Shown here: positions 35,296 through 43,577 of the stretch, piece after piece | Position numbering within the stretch: the stretch's first letter is position 1 | Layout: every line of letters starts with the position of its first letter | Program-made: the position numbers and the translations under genes | The notes under the pieces: generated by a model | Databases searched by the model: none | Seen by the model: only the letters and a program-made list of their open reading frames with translations | Told to the model about the DNA's origin: nothing | Source: Myxococcales bacterium | Lineage (GTDB): Bacteria; Myxococcota_A; Polyangia; Polyangiales; Polyangiaceae | Length of the DNA stretch: 64,000 nt | NCBI GenBank assembly: GCA_016191785.1 | Contig: JACPVJ010000025.1 | Span: 53,409 to 117,408, forward strand | Direction of reading: 5' to 3'

Positions 35296-36221
35296 ACCTG
35301 GCCGCGATCGACTTGAACCAGCTGGTCGTGCTCGACGAGCTCTTGCGCTCTCGCAGCACCACGCTGGCCGCCCGCCGCCTGGGGCGCACGCAGTCGGCGG
35401 TGAGTCACGCGCTGCGCCGACTGCGCGCCACCTTCGACGATCCGCTGTTCGTGCGGGCTGGAGCGTCACTCCGGCCGACGACCCTCGCCGAGCGCATTCA
35501 GGCACCACTGCGTGAGGTCTTGCTGGGGGCAGCGGCCATCGTCAACCGCTCGCGGGTCGCCTTCGACCCTTCGACCATCGAGCGCTCGTTCACTCTCTCG
35601 TGCACCGACCTCGCGGAGATCGAGATGCTCCCCCACCTGATGCCTCGTCTGCGGGTCACGGCCCCCGGGGTCGACCTGGTGACGCGTTTTCTCGGCGACG
35701 ACGTCGAGCGAGCGCTGCAGGTGCGGGAGGTCGATCTGGGGGTCGGGGCCCGTTTCCGCCCGCTCGCGGGTCTGGTCGTCGAGCCCATCTCCCGCGAGCG
35801 GATGCTCGTCCTCTTGCGACGCGGTCACCCCGCGCTCGAGGGTCGTCTCACGGCGAAACGCTACGCGGCGCTGGACCACGTGCTGGTCACGCCCCGCGGG
35901 CTTCCCGGAAGCTCCGTCGACAGCGCCCTCGAGCCGCTCGGTCTCACGCGGCGCGTGGTCCTGCGGGTCCCGCACTTCACCTCGGCGGCCCTGGTGGTCT
36001 CGCGCACCGATCTGGTGGTCACCGCCCCGGCGGGGCTCGCCCATCAGCTGGCGAAGCCGCTCGGGCTGCGAACCGTCGAGGTTCCCTTCGCGCTCGACGG
36101 GACCACGTTCTGCATCGGCTACAGCGCCAGCTACGCCGACGACCCGGCGCATCGCTGGTTTCGCGAGCAGCTGGCGGCCGCGGCTCGCGTGGCCAGCGCG
36201 GGGCGAGGCACAGCCCGGTGA
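35280..36221 (+). CDS. LysR-family transcriptional regulator, NodD-like
   Basis: 313 residues from the ATG at 35280. Winged helix-turn-helix at residues 10-70: DLNQLVVLDELLRSRSTTLA, TQSAVSHALRRLRATFDDPLFVRA. The remaining ~220 residues form the periplasmic-binding-protein-like effector domain. The N-terminus resembles the NodD/PcpR group. Matching palindromes at its own start and upstream of the NADP-oxidoreductase suggest it regulates both. Inducer unknown. Confidence 0.92.
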   Translation: MSLVHDLAAIDLNQLVVLDELLRSRSTTLAARRLGRTQSAVSHALRRLRATFDDPLFVRAGASLRPTTLAERIQAPLREVLLGAAAIVNRSRVAFDPSTIERSFTLSCTDLAEIEMLPHLMPRLRVTAPGVDLVTRFLGDDVERALQVREVDLGVGARFRPLAGLVVEPISRERMLVLLRRGHPALEGRLTAKRYAALDHVLVTPRGLPGSSVDSALEPLGLTRRVVLRVPHFTSAALVVSRTDLVVTAPAGLAHQLAKPLGLRTVEVPFALDGTTFCIGYSASYADDPAHRWFREQLAAAARVASAGRGTAR

Positions 36222-36231
36222 CTCGCCGGCC

Positions 36232-36882
36232 TCAGATCAGCCCGCGTTCGCGCGCGCGGGAAAGGGCGTCGCGCTTGCCGCTTGCCTGCAGCCGCTCGTA
36301 CACGTTCTTGATGTGGCTGTGCACGGTGTGCGCGCTGATCGAGAGCTCGGCCGCGATCTCTTTGTAGGTGAGCCCCCGGTCGATGTGCCGCAAGATCTGG
36401 CGCTCTCGCGGGCTCAGCGGGTCGGGCTGGGCCCCGACCTGAAGGTGCTGGATGACTAGCCGCGCGATCTTCGGGCTCATCGGCGAGCCACCGCGACTGA
36501 GCTCGCGCACCGCGGCGACCAGCTCGTCCGCGCTGGCGCCCTTGAGTACGTAGCTGCTCGCGCCGGCCTTCAATGCCTGGAAGACGTTGTCGCGATCGTC
36601 GAACACCGTGTGGGCCATCACGTCGAGCTCCGGGAACCGGTGGCGGAGCGCGGCGATCAGGTCGATGCCCGAGTCGGTGCCAAGCCCCAGATCCACGATG
36701 GCCACGTCGACCTGGTCGCCGATCTGTGCCAGCGCATCCTCGAGGCTAGCCGCGGAGCCCGCCACCTCGAGCCCGGGGTCCGAAGTCAGCACCTCGGCCA
36801 GCGAGTCGCGAGTCAGGTCGTCGTCGTCGACCACGAACACGCGCAGGGGCCGTGCGGGGTCGAGTGCTGCTTCGGCGGACAC
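36232..36882 (-). CDS. NarL/LuxR-type response regulator
   Basis: 216 residues from a GTG. Receiver domain with the acidic pocket in FVVDDDDLTRD, phosphoacceptor Asp in VAIVDLGLGTDSG and lysine in YVLKGASA. The C-terminal LuxR helix-turn-helix is LSPRERQILRHIDRGLTYKE then SAHTVHSHIKNVYERL. Its partner is probably the HisKA_3-type kinase encoded at 38019-39854; two unrelated-looking genes lie between them. Target genes unknown. Confidence 0.93.
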   Translation of the reverse strand: MSAEAALDPARPLRVFVVDDDDLTRDSLAEVLTSDPGLEVAGSAASLEDALAQIGDQVDVAIVDLGLGTDSGIDLIAALRHRFPELDVMAHTVFDDRDNVFQALKAGASSYVLKGASADELVAAVRELSRGGSPMSPKIARLVIQHLQVGAQPDPLSPRERQILRHIDRGLTYKEIAAELSISAHTVHSHIKNVYERLQASGKRDALSRARERGLI

Positions 36883-36968
36883 GCTGCCAGTCTAGCCGGC
36901 TGCCCCGGGGCTCACCACGCCGCGGGCGCCCAGTCGCCCGAAAACCCCCCGGGTGCCCCCGGAGCGCT

Positions 36969-37631
36969 TCAGCCTTCGCTCGGCACGGCCAGCTTGCGCA
37001 TGCGCCCCGCGAGGGCGTCTCGGTAGGCGCGAAGGTCGTCGCTGCTCAGCGGGCTGAGCATGGTCGGAAGCGGGCTCACCGGGAACTGCCTGAGCAGCCA
37101 GGCGAGGATGCCCGGGTCGATGCCCGCGTCCTTCCGCAGCGCGAGGTGCAGGTCGTTCTCCGGCGGGAACCCCGCGCGCTCGAGGAAGCAGAGGTCGACC
37201 AGGTCGCGCGGCTCTGCACGTGAGAGGATGCAGGTGATCTTCGAGGCACGGAGGTCCGCGAGCGACTCGACGACGACGGAGTCGATGGCGGGTGGTGGCG
37301 GCTCGAGGTCAGCCTGCGGCTCGTGCACCAAGTCGACCACCAAGACTCGCGTCGCCAGCGTCAGCTCTGCCCGGAGGAACGCGCCTCCGTCGCGCTGCAC
37401 GCTCAGGCTGGCCCCGCACTCCTCGGCCACCTTGCCCAGCTCGCGCGCCAGCTGGCGGTGGTCTCGGGCGTCGTGACAGAAGAGATCGATGTCGCGCGAG
37501 ACGCGGTGGCTCAGGAACGCCCCTGCGAGCGCCGCGCCGCCGCCGAGGTGGCACGGCACGCGGCGCTGACAGGCCCGCACGAACTCGAGGCTCGCGTCAT
37601 CGAGGACCCTGCGGTCGAACTGGTCATTCAC
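36969..37631 (-). CDS. AbiEii-like nucleotidyltransferase
   Basis: 220 residues from a GTG that overlaps the preceding gene by eight bases. Nucleotidyltransferase motif GGGAALAGAFLSHRVSRDIDLF, with the RxSxDIDL pattern of the AbiEii/DUF1814 family, then DLRASKITCILSRAEPRDLVD matching the family's Lys-Asp motif. AbiEii toxins transfer nucleotides to RNA (tRNA in related MenT toxins). Genes of this kind outside classical AbiE operons may be housekeeping or orphan toxin-like modules. Family call good, toxicity not shown. Confidence 0.82.
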   Translation of the reverse strand: MNDQFDRRVLDDASLEFVRACQRRVPCHLGGGAALAGAFLSHRVSRDIDLFCHDARDHRQLARELGKVAEECGASLSVQRDGGAFLRAELTLATRVLVVDLVHEPQADLEPPPPAIDSVVVESLADLRASKITCILSRAEPRDLVDLCFLERAGFPPENDLHLALRKDAGIDPGILAWLLRQFPVSPLPTMLSPLSSDDLRAYRDALAGRMRKLAVPSEG

Positions 37632-38022
37632 CGCGCGCTCCCGCGGGTGGCCACTGCGGCTCTTCGAGCCCGAGCAGCCAGGCCCACATGGCGCGGCTCC
37701 GCCCCAGGTGTCGAACCAGCCGGGGCCAAAGGGCGCGGATCTCCCCCGGCGTGACGAACAGCCAAACGTCCCGGGTATTGGCCTCGCGCAAGAGCGCGCC
37801 CAGCCAATAGGCTCGCGTCTCGGCGTCGGGATCCCGCAGGTGGGCGCTGAAGTCGGCCACCGAACAGTCCGTCCACCACACGAAGTACGGCTTGGCTCCG
37901 GGGTCCAAGAGCGCAGGCGAAGAGGGTGGCAGCCGGGGCGAGCTCACGCGAAACGCAGCGTACCCGGTCTCACCCTTCCGCGCGAGAGCCCCGCTCGCCG
38001 TCCCGTGCCCGTCTCGCGTCAC
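37624..38022 (-). CDS. Hypothetical partner of the AbiEii-like protein
   Basis: 132 residues from a GTG that overlaps the histidine-kinase stop as GTGA; an internal GTG near 37949 could also start it. The core (FVWWTDCSVADFSAHLRDPD, YWLGALLREANTRDVWLFVT) is short, Trp-rich and helical. It overlaps the AbiEii-like gene by eight bases, the usual arrangement for a two-gene toxin-antitoxin-like unit with the first gene as the partner. It has no winged-helix AbiEi signature, so an antitoxin role is only inferred from position. Confidence 0.65.
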   Translation of the reverse strand: MTRDGHGTASGALARKGETGYAAFRVSSPRLPPSSPALLDPGAKPYFVWWTDCSVADFSAHLRDPDAETRAYWLGALLREANTRDVWLFVTPGEIRALWPRLVRHLGRSRAMWAWLLGLEEPQWPPAGARGE

Positions 38023-39854
38023 GCCGCGCCCGACGGGAGCGGCACGCGAAGCTCGAGGCGGGTGACGTCGGCAACCTCGACGCTGAGCGCACCCCCCAGC
38101 TCGCTGGCGCGCGCGCGGAGGTTTGCGAGCCCTCGGCCCGCGCCGATCCCCCGTCCCGGCAACCCCGCGGCGTCCCCGTCGTTCTCCATCGTCAAACAGA
38201 GCTCGCCGGGCAGCGCCGAGAGCGCCACCTTGACGTAGGTGCCGTTGGCTCGTCGGAGTGCGTTGGTCAGACCCTCGCTGAAGATGCGCAAGAGGTGCAA
38301 GCTGAGCAACGTGGGGGGCCGCCCGTCGGTGGCCAGTGTCACGTCCATCTCGAAGCTCCGCCCGTGGGCCTCGACCAGGCTGGCGCCGAAGCGCCTCAGC
38401 TCGGCCACCTGCCGCTCCCAGCTCACGCTCTCGTCGTCCAGCGTCTGCACGAACGCGCGCAGCTCGGCCAGGCTCTTCGCCGACAGCTCGGCGATGGTCG
38501 CCAGCGCCGAGCGCGCACGCGCGTCGTTCTTCTGCCCGATGTCCGCCAGCATGCGAATGTTGCTGATCAGCGCGCCGATTCCGTCGTGCAGGTCACGCAA
38601 GAGTAGCTCTTTCTCGCGACCCCGCGCCGCGGCCTCTTCCGCCAGTCCAAGCGCTCGCTCGTGCAACGCCAGGTGCCGGCGCTGCAACAGGACTGCCATG
38701 GCGACCACGCACGCCAGGGCCCCGACATGGACCTGCGATCGCCACGACAGAAGCGCCGCGCCGAACGCGGCCATGATGTCGCGGATGGCGAAGGCCAGGA
38801 GCAACCCGAATCCGAGGAGGAAGATCCGGGCGTCCGAGTCGCCGGCCGCCGCGAGCCGGAGGATTTGATAGAGCACGACCAACGCTGACCCGACGATCAA
38901 GAGCCGGATCAGGTTGGTCGCGAGGGCGAAGGCCCAGACCCCGTGCTGGGCCGTACCGTCGCCGTGAACGAGCACGAACGCGACGACCAGCGCGAGCGCG
39001 TAGGCCGACGCGACCCAGAGGTTGACCCGGAGCAGCCAGCGAAAGGGCGCGCGGGGGCTCGAGCCGAAGAGCTCTTCGAGGAAGAGCAGCGCGCCGATGC
39101 CCATGCACGGCAGCGCGACCAACCACCCCCAGAACGAGGCGAGGCTCACGTCCGCGACCACGTCTTTGAGGTGGGTGTAGTGGATGACGTACACCCCGAT
39201 GGCGGTGCCCCAGATCCAGAACCCGACGGGCAAGCGCCAGGTGGCCCGGCTGGCGAACGAGACCAGGCCGAGCAGCCCGAGCAGCACGGCCATCAGGCCC
39301 ACCACCAGGCGGGGCAAGTCGCGCTCGAGCGCCCACGAGATCAAGTCGGCGCGAGGGCCGTAGAGCGGCGTGCCCTTGACCCCCATGGGCCGGTAGTGCG
39401 CCGAGATGCGCAACGTGAGGGGTTGTCCCGCGTCGCCCGGGCCGACGGGAACCAGCTGCCAGGGCAGGCCGACCGGACCCCGCGCGGCGAGCCCTTCGGG
39501 ATCGGGGAAGACCAACACCCGCCGCTCGCCGACGTAGGCCTCGAACGGGCCGAGCACCGCGTCGAAGGCCACCACGCCGTCCGGGACCGGGGTCGAGGGA
39601 AGCCGCGTCCGAAGCCAGAGCACGCTCCCGGCACCGGCGGGGTGCGCGGGCAGAGTGATCTTGGTCGCACCCGGCGTTGACCACGCCGTGCCGAGCTCCG
39701 TGCTGGCGTTCGTGAGCCGGTACTCCCAGTCCGTCAGGAAGGTGATGGCGCCGTGCGGCCGGGGCGGCAAGAAGCCGAGCGCGATCGCTGCCACCACCGC
39801 GACGACAATCGGGAGGGCGTGTCGGACCCAGGCGTGACGCGCCGCGAGGCTCAC
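38019..39854 (-). CDS. Membrane sensor histidine kinase, NarX/HisKA_3 type
   Basis: 611 residues from a GTG. One N-terminal helix, an extracytoplasmic beta domain to about residue 180, then seven membrane segments (to about residue 390), as in 7TM-DISM sensors. The H-box LLLRDLHDGIGALISNIRML is of the HisKA_3 class, and the ATPase has EGLTNALRRANGTYVKVALS, ENDGDAAGLPGRGIGAGRGL. Such kinases phosphorylate NarL-type regulators, matching the regulator at 36232-36882. Signal unknown. Confidence 0.92.
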   Translation of the reverse strand: MSLAARHAWVRHALPIVVAVVAAIALGFLPPRPHGAITFLTDWEYRLTNASTELGTAWSTPGATKITLPAHPAGAGSVLWLRTRLPSTPVPDGVVAFDAVLGPFEAYVGERRVLVFPDPEGLAARGPVGLPWQLVPVGPGDAGQPLTLRISAHYRPMGVKGTPLYGPRADLISWALERDLPRLVVGLMAVLLGLLGLVSFASRATWRLPVGFWIWGTAIGVYVIHYTHLKDVVADVSLASFWGWLVALPCMGIGALLFLEELFGSSPRAPFRWLLRVNLWVASAYALALVVAFVLVHGDGTAQHGVWAFALATNLIRLLIVGSALVVLYQILRLAAAGDSDARIFLLGFGLLLAFAIRDIMAAFGAALLSWRSQVHVGALACVVAMAVLLQRRHLALHERALGLAEEAAARGREKELLLRDLHDGIGALISNIRMLADIGQKNDARARSALATIAELSAKSLAELRAFVQTLDDESVSWERQVAELRRFGASLVEAHGRSFEMDVTLATDGRPPTLLSLHLLRIFSEGLTNALRRANGTYVKVALSALPGELCLTMENDGDAAGLPGRGIGAGRGLANLRARASELGGALSVEVADVTRLELRVPLPSGAA

Positions 39855-39974
39855 CGCGCGAGAGCATGGGGCGATTGGTACGGCACCTCAAGCGCGACCT
39901 CCCCAATAACTCCCCGATCGGGGTGCTACGGCGGCGCTCGGGTCTGGAGCACACTCGCTGACGAGGAGACGAGC

Positions 39975-40700
39975 ATGACTTTTCGGAGCGGGTCTTGGGT
40001 GTCAGCGGTTTGCCTGGCGGCGCTGGCCGTTGGGTGTGGGACGGAGGACGAAAATGGCTCGTCGGGCCAGACCGGCGGCAGCGGTGGAGCCGCGACCGGC
40101 GGCAGTGGCGGCGGGTCCACCGGTGGCGCGAGTGGCGGCGGCGGGAGCGCAGGCTCTGGCGGCAGCTCGACCGGCGGCGGCGGCAGCTCGACGGGGGGCA
40201 GCGGAGGCGGCTCGACCGGCGGAGCCGGGGGCGGCGGCGGCACGGGCGGGGGCAGCGGCGTGAAGTGCCAGACCTATCAAGGCGACACGATCTGCACCGC
40301 GCAGTGCAGCGCGTTCCCGTCCACGGTCGACCTGGGCCCCAGCATCGCGCAGAACACCACCGGGGCGGTGCTCTGCCACTCCCTGTCGCCCGCGGTCTGC
40401 CACCTGACCAACAACACCTACTCGGATGGCCCGGACGCGTGCGCCAAGCCGCTCTTCATGGCGTTCTTCGACAGCAAGGTGAACATCCGCCGACTCACCA
40501 CCACGAACCACTTCAAGAGCGTGACCAACGGCACCCTGGACACCACGTACCAGAACTACGTGAACAACGTGCCGGACGCGACCGAGGTCACCGCGGTGGT
40601 CAACGACGGCACCCTCACGAGCCCTGGTCCGAACGACTACAAGGTGGTGTTCAAGTTCGAAGGCACGAAGCTCACCATGACTTCGGTGGCGAAGAACTGA
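39975..40700 (+). CDS. Lipoprotein with long Gly/Ser/Thr linker
   Basis: 241 residues from the ATG at 39975, with GAGGAGA upstream. Lipobox LAVGC. Residues 28-92 are a Gly/Ser/Thr/Ala linker. The C-terminal ~145 residues have six cysteines and the segments GDTICTAQCSAFPSTVDLGP and DYKVVFKFEGTKLTMTSV, apparently a small beta domain. No family recognised. Anchored at the cell surface by inference from the linker design. Confidence 0.75.
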   Translation: MTFRSGSWVSAVCLAALAVGCGTEDENGSSGQTGGSGGAATGGSGGGSTGGASGGGGSAGSGGSSTGGGGSSTGGSGGGSTGGAGGGGGTGGGSGVKCQTYQGDTICTAQCSAFPSTVDLGPSIAQNTTGAVLCHSLSPAVCHLTNNTYSDGPDACAKPLFMAFFDSKVNIRRLTTTNHFKSVTNGTLDTTYQNYVNNVPDATEVTAVVNDGTLTSPGPNDYKVVFKFEGTKLTMTSVAKN

Positions 40701-40788
40701 GCTTCGCCCGGACCCGCGGGTTGGCCCAGAGCTTCCAGGGCTGATGCGTCCCGGGCACTCGAGCCGGCCTTCTCCAACTCGACGTCCT

Positions 40789-42552
40789 TCACTGGTAGCA
40801 GGCCAAGAGCCGCTCGCCGTTGCCTTCATCGCTGCATGCCTCGGTGCAGCCGCCGGGCGTTGGGCACGCCGGGCAGAGCGAGCAGCAGCCGGCAGTGCAT
40901 GCCGCGGGGGCTACGAGACACCCGTAGGCGTCCATCGGGACCGCACCGCCGACGGTGATGATTCGGCGGCACACCTCGGCGTTCAACGTGCAGAACAAGG
41001 GGCCGCACGCGAACGTGCCGGCGGGGCTCGCGCAGATGGTTTGCTGGGAGAGGTCCACGCCCTTCTTGCGGGCCGCGCATGCGTCTGGGTAGGTGTTGCC
41101 GTCGCAGCCGCAGATCGGGGGGCCGCCGGACTCACAGCTCGCTGGCGGCAAGATGCAGTGCCCGGCGAGCGGACCTGCACCACAGCTGAAGTTGGGGCTC
41201 TCGCAGTACTGCCCCACCGCGCAGGGCAGAGCCGCCGCGCACACTGCCGGCGCGTTGCACCCGTCGGTGCCATAGGGCGTTCCGCCGGGGGGGCAGGCCC
41301 ACACACCATCGATGCACTGCGCGTCGACCAGCGTCCCGTTCGTCATGCAGCACGCATGAGGCACCGGTAGGCACGAGCTGCACTGGACGATCTCGATGCT
41401 TCCCGGCGGGCATGTCCACTGCGTCCCGCTGCAGACCGGAGGCACTACCTCCAGCTGACCGCACGCCTTCACGCACCCCAAGCTGTAGGACCCGCCGCAG
41501 CTTCCCCCGTCGGGCGCCGTCGGCGTCGCGCCAGCGTCGAAGCGGCCGCCGCAGCCCGCCGCCACGGTGATCTCGGATCCGGGGTGACTCCGGAGCGAGT
41601 CGCACAGCGCCGGGCACAGCGTCACGTCGGTCGGCGCGTCGTCCCCGTGGATGAAGTATCCGCCCGAGGCGCCCGCGCAGGCGGTGCTCCCGGAGACCTG
41701 CGTGGCGGCGAGCAGCTCGCTGACTTCGCCCAACCGAAACGCGACGCGAACGTCGCTGGCCGTCACGCGCGAGGGCGCCACCGGGGGCACGGCGAACCGA
41801 CACTCGGTCTGATCCTGGCGGAGCGCACGCAGCGCGTCTACCAACTCTTGCCCGGCGCCGGGACCATCGCTGACCAACACCGGCTTCCCGGTGCCACCCT
41901 TCGCGGCCAAAAGCTCGAGATCGCCGACGGCACCTTTGCGCAAGCCGATGGCATAGGTGAGCACCTGCGGCTTGCCAGACACGCCGGCGGCGGCCACCGC
42001 AGCCGTCGACTGTGGCGTGGACTCGCAGGTGGTCGGCGCGCCGTCACTGACGAGTGCCACCACCATGCGACGGGTCGGCTCTGCCAGCATCAGCGCGCGG
42101 CTGAACTCGATGGCGCCGTACAGCGCCGGTCGCGTCGGAGTGCCGCCCGCGGGGCTCTGGACCGCCAGCGACTGGATCAGTAACGGCGCGTCCGCCGGCA
42201 GGCTCTTGGCGAAGACCGCCGGCGCCACGTAGGACGAGGTGCTGCATTCGGAGTCGTGGGGATAGTAGCCGAGGGCCACGGCCACACCCTGCGTGGATGG
42301 GTCTTTGACGAAGGCTGCCAGGGCAGCCGATGCCTGAACCCACTTGTCGTCGTTCTTCATCGACTCCGAACGGTCGAGCACGATGTAGATGGCCAGGTCG
42401 GGTGCGCCGCTCGAGTACCTGGCCGTTGCGCAAAACGCCGCGCTGGGGCCCGACTCGCCCGGCAATCCGCTCTTCGAACCGCACGCTGGATCCAGCGCCG
42501 CCACCAGCACGGTCGTGACCATCGCGCCCGCGGCACAGCGCTCAGGGCGCAT
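40789..42552 (-). CDS. Cys-rich lipoprotein with von Willebrand A domain
   Basis: 587 residues. Signal peptide with lipobox ALDPAC. VWA domain at about residues 50-245 with the metal-site motifs DRSES (DxSxS), the Thr of GGTPTRPAL and the Asp of VSDGAPTTC, so divalent-cation-dependent ligand binding is expected. The C-terminal half is Cys-rich, with a Kazal-like segment ICGCDGNTYPDACAARKKGV. It begins one base after the stop of the hcrB-like gene, so is probably in the same transcript although nothing links the functions. A surface adhesion or inhibitor role is plausible. Confidence 0.85.
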   Translation of the reverse strand: MRPERCAAGAMVTTVLVAALDPACGSKSGLPGESGPSAAFCATARYSSGAPDLAIYIVLDRSESMKNDDKWVQASAALAAFVKDPSTQGVAVALGYYPHDSECSTSSYVAPAVFAKSLPADAPLLIQSLAVQSPAGGTPTRPALYGAIEFSRALMLAEPTRRMVVALVSDGAPTTCESTPQSTAAVAAAGVSGKPQVLTYAIGLRKGAVGDLELLAAKGGTGKPVLVSDGPGAGQELVDALRALRQDQTECRFAVPPVAPSRVTASDVRVAFRLGEVSELLAATQVSGSTACAGASGGYFIHGDDAPTDVTLCPALCDSLRSHPGSEITVAAGCGGRFDAGATPTAPDGGSCGGSYSLGCVKACGQLEVVPPVCSGTQWTCPPGSIEIVQCSSCLPVPHACCMTNGTLVDAQCIDGVWACPPGGTPYGTDGCNAPAVCAAALPCAVGQYCESPNFSCGAGPLAGHCILPPASCESGGPPICGCDGNTYPDACAARKKGVDLSQQTICASPAGTFACGPLFCTLNAEVCRRIITVGGAVPMDAYGCLVAPAACTAGCCSLCPACPTPGGCTEACSDEGNGERLLACYQ

Positions 42553-42553
42553 C

Positions 42554-43573
42554 TCACGCCACCGGCCGCGACCCGAGCCCGACGGCTGCCAAGAGCGTGC
42601 GACGTACGTAGACCGGCACCATCTCGCGGCGATAGTCGGGATCGCCGGGGATGTTCGGTAGCGGGTGGCACTGCTGGTGGGCGCGCTCGGCGACCTTGTC
42701 GACGGCGGCGACGAAGTCGGCCGCGCCCGGCGTGGTGCCGCGCAGCGTGTCGGCGACGTCTTTCAAGTGCAGCGGGCGCGCCTGCAGGGCGACCATGGCG
42801 ACGTCGGCGTCGGCGACCCGGCCGGCTTCGAGATCGATGCGCACGGCGATGCCGAGCTGCGGAAAGTCGAAGGACTCGCGCTCGCGCAGCTTGCCGTAGG
42901 CGCCGTGGTGGCCCGCGTGCTGGGCCGGGACGTGAACGCTGACCACCAGCTCGTCGAGCCGCGTCTTCTTGTTGAAGATGCCGTCGGTCTTCCAGAGATC
43001 GTCGACCTTCATCCGGCGCTCGCCGCCTGCCTGGCTGCGCAAGACCAGCTCGCCGCCCAGGGTCATGAGCGCGGGTGCGGTGTCGTTGCTGGCCGCGGCG
43101 ACGCACTTCTGCCCGCCCGCCACCACGTGACAGACCGTGCCGTCCTTCTTCAGGCAGAAGCCCAGGGCCTTGCGCCAGAAGTGGGTCTGGTTGATGTAGC
43201 GGCAGCGCGTGTCGAGCATCACGTTGCCGCCCAGGGTGCCCATGCGACGGATCTGGGGGCTGGCGACGATGCCCGCGGCCTGCGCCAGGGCGGGAGCACG
43301 CGCGATCACGTCGGGGTGGCTGGCGATCTGGTCGAGCGGCGCCATCGCGCCGAGGGTCAGAGCGCCGTCGGCGCCGACGGAGATCCCGCGGAGCTCGCTC
43401 ACGCCGGCGAGCGAGATCAGGACCTCGGGCTCGGCCAGGCGGTGCTTCAGGTTCGGGAGCAGGTCGGTGCCGCCGGCGACCGGCAGCGCGCGACCGGCGT
43501 GCGCGGCGAGCAGCCCGAGGGCGGCCTCGAGGGTGGCGGGGGTCTGGACGGAGAACTGGGGGAGTCTCAGCAT
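42554..43573 (-). CDS. FAD-binding subunit of a molybdenum hydroxylase, 4-hydroxybenzoyl-CoA reductase beta type
   Basis: 339 residues from the ATG at 43573. FAD-binding domain of the CO-dehydrogenase-medium-subunit family: LPVAGGTDLLPNLKH and GTLGGNVML. An insert after this carries four cysteines spaced 16, 8 and 9 residues apart (DTRCRYINQ, ALGFC, TVCHV, QKCVAA), the same spacing that holds the extra [4Fe-4S] cluster in HcrB of 4-hydroxybenzoyl-CoA reductase. Such enzymes remove phenolic hydroxyls in anaerobic aromatic degradation. It lies four bases after the large-subunit gene. Family call good, substrate inferred. Confidence 0.85.
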   Translation of the reverse strand: MLRLPQFSVQTPATLEAALGLLAAHAGRALPVAGGTDLLPNLKHRLAEPEVLISLAGVSELRGISVGADGALTLGAMAPLDQIASHPDVIARAPALAQAAGIVASPQIRRMGTLGGNVMLDTRCRYINQTHFWRKALGFCLKKDGTVCHVVAGGQKCVAAASNDTAPALMTLGGELVLRSQAGGERRMKVDDLWKTDGIFNKKTRLDELVVSVHVPAQHAGHHGAYGKLRERESFDFPQLGIAVRIDLEAGRVADADVAMVALQARPLHLKDVADTLRGTTPGAADFVAAVDKVAERAHQQCHPLPNIPGDPDYRREMVPVYVRRTLLAAVGLGSRPVA

Positions 43574-43577
43574 GACT

